A DNA stretch of 64,000 nucleotides, from contig NZ_WRPP01000004.1 in the NCBI RefSeq assembly GCF_009760405.1, forward strand, positions 186,001-250,000, in the 5' to 3' direction. The position numbers were made by a program, and so were the translations under genes. This document shows positions 61,654-64,000 of this stretch, piece after piece. Within the stretch, counting starts at the first letter, position 1; each line of letters starts with the position of its first letter. Source of the stretch: Nocardia terrae (GTDB taxonomy: Bacteria > Actinomycetota > Actinomycetes > Mycobacteriales > Mycobacteriaceae). The notes beneath the pieces were generated by a model that worked only from the letters and a program-made list of their open reading frames with translations, was not told where the DNA came from and made no database searches.

Positions 61654-63336
61654 GTGAGGATTCGCTCGATCGGGATCAAGCTCGCGGTCCCACTGGTGGC
61701 CGTGTCGATTGTCGCGACCGGCTGCGGTGGCGGCAACGACAATTCCAGCGCGGTGGCATCCGACCTCGGATCCACCAGCGACATCAACCCTCATGATGTC
61801 GCTGACCTACGTGATGGCGGCAATCTGCGGCTCGCGATCTCCGCGCTTCCCTCCAATTGGAACACTCTCCAAATCGACGGTAACGACGCTGAGGTCATGG
61901 GCGTCGAACGGTCGACGATGCCGCGAGCGTTCAAATCCGATGCGGCGGGTAACCTCTCGGTGGACACCGACTACTTCACCGACGTCCAGCTCACCAATTC
62001 CAACCCCGAGACGGTCGTCTATACCATCAATCCCAAGGCGATCTGGTCGGACGGCACCCCGATCACCTGGGAAGACATCTCTGCGCAAGCCAATGCGCTG
62101 AGCGGGCGGAACAAGGCCTTCCAGATCAACAACACCCAAGGCTGGGACCGTGTCGAGAAGGTTGAGCGCGGCGTCGACGATCGCCAGGCCGTTGTCACTT
62201 TCAACAAGCATTTCGGTGAATGGCGGGGCCAGTTCGCGGGCAACAGCTTCCTCTACCCGAAATCCGTGACGGGGACCCCCGAAGCATTCAACACGGGCTT
62301 CGTGAATGCCATGGGTGCCAGCGCGGGCCCGTTCATCGTCCAGTCCGTCGATCGTGGACAGGGTCGAATCACGCTGGGCCGCAATCCGAAATGGTGGGGT
62401 AATACACCGAAACTGGACACCATCACCTTCAGCGTCCTCGACGCCCAGGCCATGGTTCCCGCGCTGCAGAACAATGAGATCGACGCCGTAGGCCTGGCGA
62501 GCCGCGACGAACTCAAGTCCGCCCAAGGCACCGCGGGCGTCGCCATCCGGCGGGCCAACAGCAGCCAGTGGTCGCACCTGACCTTCAACGGCGCGCCCGG
62601 TTCCATCCTGGCCGATCCCGCGCTCCGGGTGGCCATCAGCAAGGCCATCGACCGGCAGGGCATCGCGACAGCCATGGAGAACGGTCTGGTCATCGATCCC
62701 AAGCCGCTCAACAACCACATCTACCTCACGAACCAAAAGGGCTACCAGGACAACTCGCTGGGCTTCGACCCCGACGCCGCGGCCAAGGAACTCGATGCTC
62801 TTGGTTGGAAGGTCCCGCCCGGCGGCGGTACCCGGGAAAAGGACGGTCGCAAACTCGAGATCCGCGACGTCATGTACAACCAGGACTACTGGGTGCAGCT
62901 GGCGCAGATCATGCAGCAGAACCTCGACCGGATCGGCGTGAAGCTCACCATCGACACCAAGCCGGGGCAGGACTTCTTCCCCAAGTACATCAAGACCGGT
63001 GATTTCGATGTAGCGCAGTTCGTTTGGGTCGGTGATCTGTTCCCGCTCGGCAGTCTCGACCAGATCTGGGGCTATCACCCGGACGACTGGCAGGGCAACT
63101 ACGGCCACATCGGCTCCGAGGAGATCAACAACCTGATCGAGCAGACCGTCTCCGAGCTGGATCCGCAGAAGGCGATGGAAATGGCCAACCAGGTCGACAA
63201 GAAGGTCTTCGAAGAGGGACACTCCCTGCCGCTGATCCAGTCGCCGGCCAATATCGGCGTGCGCGCTAACCTCGCCAATTACGGTGCGCCCGGTCTGCTG
63301 AGCCTGGACTACACGAAAATCGGCTTCCTGAAGTGA
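61654..63336 (+). CDS. oppA: Oligopeptide ABC transporter substrate-binding lipoprotein OppA-like
   Basis: This is a 560-aa SBP_bac_5 lipoprotein with lipobox VATGC (Cys24). The three-domain fold is visible through NLRLAISALPSNWNTLQ, WSDGTPITWEDI, RVAISKAIDRQGIA and VMYNQDYWVQLAQIMQQNL. It binds peptides or other oligomers outside the membrane for OppBCD. The GTG start has GAAGGAG (61641-61647) at good spacing, 43 bases after oppD. Family members of this type in actinobacteria take varied ligands, so the substrate is open. Confidence 0.9.
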   Translation: MRIRSIGIKLAVPLVAVSIVATGCGGGNDNSSAVASDLGSTSDINPHDVADLRDGGNLRLAISALPSNWNTLQIDGNDAEVMGVERSTMPRAFKSDAAGNLSVDTDYFTDVQLTNSNPETVVYTINPKAIWSDGTPITWEDISAQANALSGRNKAFQINNTQGWDRVEKVERGVDDRQAVVTFNKHFGEWRGQFAGNSFLYPKSVTGTPEAFNTGFVNAMGASAGPFIVQSVDRGQGRITLGRNPKWWGNTPKLDTITFSVLDAQAMVPALQNNEIDAVGLASRDELKSAQGTAGVAIRRANSSQWSHLTFNGAPGSILADPALRVAISKAIDRQGIATAMENGLVIDPKPLNNHIYLTNQKGYQDNSLGFDPDAAAKELDALGWKVPPGGGTREKDGRKLEIRDVMYNQDYWVQLAQIMQQNLDRIGVKLTIDTKPGQDFFPKYIKTGDFDVAQFVWVGDLFPLGSLDQIWGYHPDDWQGNYGHIGSEEINNLIEQTVSELDPQKAMEMANQVDKKVFEEGHSLPLIQSPANIGVRANLANYGAPGLLSLDYTKIGFLK

Positions 63337-63989
63337 ATTCCCGGATGGGTCAGCCTCTGGCCTATCCGGCGCTCGTGACGATCGGGACCCTGGCGATCAC
63401 GCTCGCCTGGGTCCCGTTCGCCGATCCGGACCAGGTGGCCATGCTCGGCACTGTCACCCTGATCATCCTGGGTTACACAGGGTTTCGGTTCGCGATGGCG
63501 CTCGGGTATCTACCCGTCGGGGTGCCCGGCGGGGCCGAGCGCCGTGAGGTGGCGGTGCGGCGGGTGCGACAGCAGCATCGGCTTGTCAGCCGGTCCTGGC
63601 TGGAATTCACCGTAGGCGGGAGGGACCGTTGGCTGCCGGTGTATTTCGATCCCAAACTGGTGACGCTCACGCAGGACTCGGCCGAATTGGCCGGGCGGAT
63701 GGTGTTCGTCGAAGGGCATCGGGTGTATCCGTCCGGGCGAGTACGCAATTCGGAGCCGGTGGGTCGGCTGATCGACAATCCGGTGCGGCCGGACCCGGAA
63801 GCGCTGACGCGCACCGGACTTGGCCGCAGACTCCTGTTGGACGCACAATCGGCGGTCGTCGGCCCGTTCGCGGGTTTGCTGTGGGTGTACGCATCGGGCG
63901 GCGGGTGGTCGGCCTTCGTGGCCGCGACACTGGTCGCGGCGGCAGCAGCGACCTGGTTGGCCACCATCCGAGGCTCCGACCCGAGCTGA
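63333..63989 (+). CDS. Membrane protein of unknown function at the end of the opp operon
   Basis: This is a 218-aa protein with two N-terminal hydrophobic segments (about 10-30 and 36-60), a soluble middle part rich in Arg and Val (REVAVRRVRQQHRLVSRSWLEF) and one or two C-terminal hydrophobic segments (about 172-210). The GTG start overlaps the oppA stop as GTGA, so it is translationally coupled to the transporter. I recognise no family. Only 11 bases of the window follow it. Confidence 0.75.
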   Translation: MNSRMGQPLAYPALVTIGTLAITLAWVPFADPDQVAMLGTVTLIILGYTGFRFAMALGYLPVGVPGGAERREVAVRRVRQQHRLVSRSWLEFTVGGRDRWLPVYFDPKLVTLTQDSAELAGRMVFVEGHRVYPSGRVRNSEPVGRLIDNPVRPDPEALTRTGLGRRLLLDAQSAVVGPFAGLLWVYASGGGWSAFVAATLVAAAAATWLATIRGSDPS

Positions 63990-64000
63990 ACAGGGCTCAA

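Overview
The window is chromosomal DNA from a high-GC, mycolic-acid-producing actinobacterium (Mycobacteriales). It is most likely Nocardia, or a close relative such as Rhodococcus. Three things point there: a complete arabinogalactan and mycolic-acid envelope locus in the same gene order as the Mycobacterium tuberculosis Rv3792-Rv3813c region, mycolyltransferases fused to LGFP repeats, and a strong expansion of antigen-85-type genes. No tRNA, rRNA, CRISPR array, insertion sequence or prophage was recognised.

Layout. (1) 1-14.9 kb: a truncated NAD-dependent epimerase, then aftA, a large unassigned membrane protein, two tandem leftward Ser/Thr kinases with related ectodomains, and two Emb arabinosyltransferases on the plus strand. 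(2) 15.0-24.6 kb, leftward: a small DUF5988-like protein, a secreted Ig-like protein, and the mycolate condensation genes accD4, pks13 and fadD32. (3) 25.1-38.9 kb, leftward: a Rv3802c-type cutinase-like lipase overlapping a DUF732-like lipoprotein gene, then eight antigen-85-type mycolyltransferases (two with LGFP repeats) interrupted by one HSL-type alpha/beta hydrolase. (4) 39.2-45.9 kb, leftward and overlapping: glf, glfT2, a PAP2 phosphatase, ubiA and aftB. These cover galactan polymerisation, the arabinose donor pathway and terminal arabinosylation. (5) 46.2-52.8 kb, accessory: an unassigned secreted protein, a Pro/Tyr-rich membrane protein, a TipA-like MerR regulator, a DUF4189 protein, a secreted serine protease, an NAD(P)-binding oxidoreductase, and a divergent EamA transporter/MarR regulator pair. 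(6) 52.9-57.6 kb: a SpoIID-domain protein, a PGRP amidase carrying LGFP repeats, and a Cof-type HAD phosphatase. (7) 57.8-63.99 kb: an oppBCDA-like oligopeptide ABC operon ending in a small membrane protein.

How it works together. Glf and GlfT2 make galactan. UbiA and PAP2 supply decaprenyl-phosphate arabinose precursors. AftA primes arabinan, the Emb proteins extend it and AftB caps it. FadD32, AccD4 and Pks13 condense mycolic acids, and the antigen-85 enzymes transfer mycolates to the cell wall and to trehalose. The least explained parts are the kinase pair placed between aftA and emb, the eight-gene mycolyltransferase array with its divergent members, and several perfect palindromes and hairpins in intergenic DNA. 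Functions come from recognised motifs and gene order. No database search was possible.
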